Positions 16,079 through 17,693 of a DNA stretch of 17,693 bases are shown in pieces. Origin of the DNA: an uncultured Prevotella sp. (GTDB taxonomy: Bacteria > Bacteroidota > Bacteroidia > Bacteroidales > Bacteroidaceae); contig CATXJC010000039.1 in assembly GCA_958369755.1 (NCBI GenBank), forward strand, positions 1 through 17,693, given 5' to 3'. A model generated the notes under the pieces. The model saw only the letters and a program-made list of their open reading frames with translations, did not search any database and was not told where the DNA came from. How positions within the stretch are numbered: the first letter of the stretch is position 1; every line of letters starts with the position of its first letter. Position numbers and translations under genes: made by a program.

Positions 16079-16096
16079 TAATTTTGCAGCAAAATT
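16079..16096 (+). promoter_or_regulatory. mlaE-mlaF promoter -7 box within an inverted repeat
   Basis: TAATTTTG (16079-16086) matches TAnnTTTG. A weak ATTG (16053-16056) stands 22 bp upstream as a possible -33 box. The -7 box is also one arm of AATTTTG-CAG-CAAAATT (16080-16096), an exact 7-bp inverted repeat with a 3-bp centre reaching the likely transcription start. The start codon of mlaE follows 15 bp later, so the leader is very short. Confidence 0.6.
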
Positions 16097-16111
16097 CAGT
16101 TTTATAATAGC

Positions 16112-16858
16112 ATGTTAATAGAAAAATGGCTTACCACCTTCGGTAAATATCTCATATTGATGGGACGTTCTTTTTCCCGTCCTGAGCGCATGCGCATGTT
16201 CTTGAAACAATACATCAAGGAGATGTCGCAATTGGGTATTGACTCTATTGGTATCGTTTTACTGATATCCTTCTTCATTGGAGCAGTTATCTGCATACAG
16301 ATGAAATTGAACATTCAGAGTCCATGGATGCCACGATGGGTTTCAGGTTACACCACTCGAGAAATCATGCTTTTGGAGTTCTCATCAAGTATCATGTGTC
16401 TGATTCTCGCAGGTAAAGTGGGTTCTAATATCGCTTCGGAGTTGGGAACAATGCGTGTCACCCAACAGATTGATGCCCTTGATATCATGGGAGTAAATTC
16501 AGCATGTTACCTCATTCTGCCTAAAATCATCGGCTTAGTTACCATCATGCCATTCCTAGTTATATTCAGCTCTGGCATGGGTATCATCGGCGCCTACGGA
16601 ACAGCGTATATTGGGCATATCTTACCACCAGATGATCTGACACTCGGCTTGCAGCATTCATTTAACCAATGGTTTGTATGGATGAGCATTATCAAGAGCC
16701 TTTTCTTTGCATTCATCATTTCCAGCGTATCTTCTTATTTCGGTTATACCGTAGAAGGTGGATCTGTTGAGGTTGGAAAATCGTCAACCGATGCTGTTGT
16801 CTGTTCTAGTGTTTTGATTCTGTTTTCAGATGTTTTCCTCACTCAAATTCTCTCGTAA
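16112..16858 (+). CDS. mlaE: MlaE-family ABC transporter permease (phospholipid transport)
   Basis: A 248-aa membrane protein of the MlaE/YrbE family, usual length. An amphipathic N-terminal helix comes first, then about five hydrophobic segments at roughly 43-65, 86-104, 131-168, 185-207 and 228-246. The family signature VGSNIASELGTMRVTQQIDAL (103-123) and the end block GGSVEVGKSSTDAVV (216-230) are clear. With MlaF it forms the inner-membrane core that moves phospholipids between inner membrane and periplasmic MCE proteins, helping outer membrane lipid asymmetry. mlaF follows after only 3 bp. No MCE-domain gene (mlaD) accompanies it in the window, so its MCE partner must be encoded elsewhere. 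Confidence 0.9.
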   Translation: MLIEKWLTTFGKYLILMGRSFSRPERMRMFLKQYIKEMSQLGIDSIGIVLLISFFIGAVICIQMKLNIQSPWMPRWVSGYTTREIMLLEFSSSIMCLILAGKVGSNIASELGTMRVTQQIDALDIMGVNSACYLILPKIIGLVTIMPFLVIFSSGMGIIGAYGTAYIGHILPPDDLTLGLQHSFNQWFVWMSIIKSLFFAFIISSVSSYFGYTVEGGSVEVGKSSTDAVVCSSVLILFSDVFLTQILS

Positions 16859-16861
16859 ACT

Positions 16862-17635
16862 ATGATAGAAGTTAGAAATCTCACCAAGTCGTTTGGCGAC
16901 AAGGTTGTATTAGACAATATAAACGTCACCTTTGAAACAGGAAAGACTAATTTGATAATCGGACAGAGCGGTTCCGGAAAGACCGTACTCATGAAGAATC
17001 TCGTAGGATTACTTCAGCCTACAAGTGGTGAAGTTCTCTACGATGACCGTGACTTCACCCGGATGTCGAAAAAAGAAAAAGTTCTGATGCGCCGCGAGAT
17101 GGGAATGATTTTCCAAAGCGCAGCCCTATTCGACTCTCTGAATGTACTTGAGAATGTCATGTTTCCACTTGATATGTTCTCTACTATGAATTACAGGGAG
17201 CGCGTAAAACGGGCTCAGGAATGTCTTGACCGCGTCAATCTGATAGAGGCTCAGCAGAAATATCCTGGAGAAATCTCGGGTGGTATGCAGAAACGAGTAG
17301 CTATTGCACGTGCCATCGTAATGAATCCGAAATACTTGTTCTGCGATGAGCCAAACTCAGGTTTGGATCCAAAGACCTCACTTGTGATAGATGAACTGCT
17401 TTCAGGCATCACCAAAGACTATAATATGACTACCATCATCAATACCCACGACATGAATTCGGTGATGGGCATTGGTGAAAACATCTGCTTTATCTACCAA
17501 GGTCATAAAGAATGGCAAGGCAACAAAGATGAAGTGATGACCTCAACAAACGAGAAACTCAACGATTTAGTCTTTGCTTCCGATCTCTTCCGCAAAGTAA
17601 AGGAGGTGGAGCTGGAAGAAGCTAAAAACAAATAA
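16862..17635 (+). CDS. mlaF: MlaF-family ABC transporter ATP-binding protein
   Basis: A 257-aa ABC ATPase. It has Walker A GQSGSGKT (34-41), the Q-loop in MIFQSAALFDSLNVLENV (82-99, Gln85), signature ISGGMQKRVAIARA (138-151), Walker B YLFCDEPNSGLDP (158-170) and the H-loop NTHDMNS (194-200, His196). The ALFDS-NV-ENV-FPL stretch and SGGMQKRVA are typical of MlaF/Ttg2A ATPases. Asn replaces the usual Thr in DEPNSGLDP. It energises the MlaE permease, with start 3 bp after the mlaE stop. A terminator follows within 16 bp, so the operon is just these two genes. Confidence 0.93.
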   Translation: MIEVRNLTKSFGDKVVLDNINVTFETGKTNLIIGQSGSGKTVLMKNLVGLLQPTSGEVLYDDRDFTRMSKKEKVLMRREMGMIFQSAALFDSLNVLENVMFPLDMFSTMNYRERVKRAQECLDRVNLIEAQQKYPGEISGGMQKRVAIARAIVMNPKYLFCDEPNSGLDPKTSLVIDELLSGITKDYNMTTIINTHDMNSVMGIGENICFIYQGHKEWQGNKDEVMTSTNEKLNDLVFASDLFRKVKEVELEEAKNK

Positions 17636-17651
17636 AACGAGAGTGTAAATT

Positions 17652-17693
17652 AAACTGTGTCAAGCTACAATAAAAGTAGTTTAACACAGTTTT
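17652..17693 (+). terminator. Rho-independent terminator of mlaE-mlaF
   Basis: AAACTGTGT (17652-17660) pairs exactly with ACACAGTTT (17684-17692). After one mismatch the stem continues for seven more pairs (AAGCTAC with GTAGTTT, including one G-T) around a 7-nt loop AATAAAA. The T-run starts at 17690 and is cut by the window edge. Confidence 0.8.

Noticed and set aside
1..17693. Mobile element, CRISPR array, toxin-antitoxin or defence island
   Set aside because: All long frames are housekeeping genes in dense, co-directional units. No transposase, integrase, regular spaced repeats or unusual composition block was seen.

Overview
The window looks like an ordinary chromosomal core region of a Bacteroidota bacterium, most likely Prevotellaceae (Prevotella/Segatella type). 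Three things point there. Protein architectures fit: a long OstA-like protein, paired periplasmic PPIases, and a 728-codon RecQ. The gene neighbourhoods tig-clpP-clpX-recQ and guaB-PPIase-surA-ostA-mutL fit. Seven promoter-like sites carry the Bacteroidota -7 box TAnnTTTG, while Shine-Dalgarno sequences are almost absent. The genus is inferred from general resemblance, not from a search.

Layout, left to right. A tRNA gene runs off the left edge on the minus strand (1-26) with a near-perfect promoter. About 210 bp follow with no recognised gene, then an OmpA-family porin-like gene (minus) bracketed by its own terminator and promoter. Next, read right to left, is a tight five-gene minus-strand unit: guaB, a short PpiC-type PPIase, a SurA-like chaperone, an OstA/LptA-like protein and mutL. 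Gaps are 14, 18, -4 and 42 bp. Upstream lies a second minus-strand run, tig, clpP, clpX, recQ, with promoters before tig and clpP. lptB (minus) and mlaE-mlaF (plus) diverge from a 133-bp control region. mlaF is followed by a strong hairpin terminator that reaches the right edge.

How the genes fit together. Much of the content serves envelope biogenesis: OmpA-family anchor, SurA-like and PpiC-type OMP chaperones, the OstA/LptA-like LPS bridge candidate, LptB ATPase, and the MlaE/MlaF lipid transporter core. The rest is protein quality control (trigger factor, ClpXP), DNA repair (MutL, RecQ) and GMP synthesis (GuaB).

No mobile element, CRISPR array, phage gene, toxin-antitoxin pair or defence system was seen, and I do not claim a new system. 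The points most worth a second look are: a MutL whose C-terminal endonuclease metal ligands are mostly replaced; a clpP promoter lying in the loop of a 12-bp inverted repeat that should terminate tig transcripts; a condensed PPIase that appears to keep only the ends of a longer family; and inverted repeats over the guaB, mlaE and lptB start regions.
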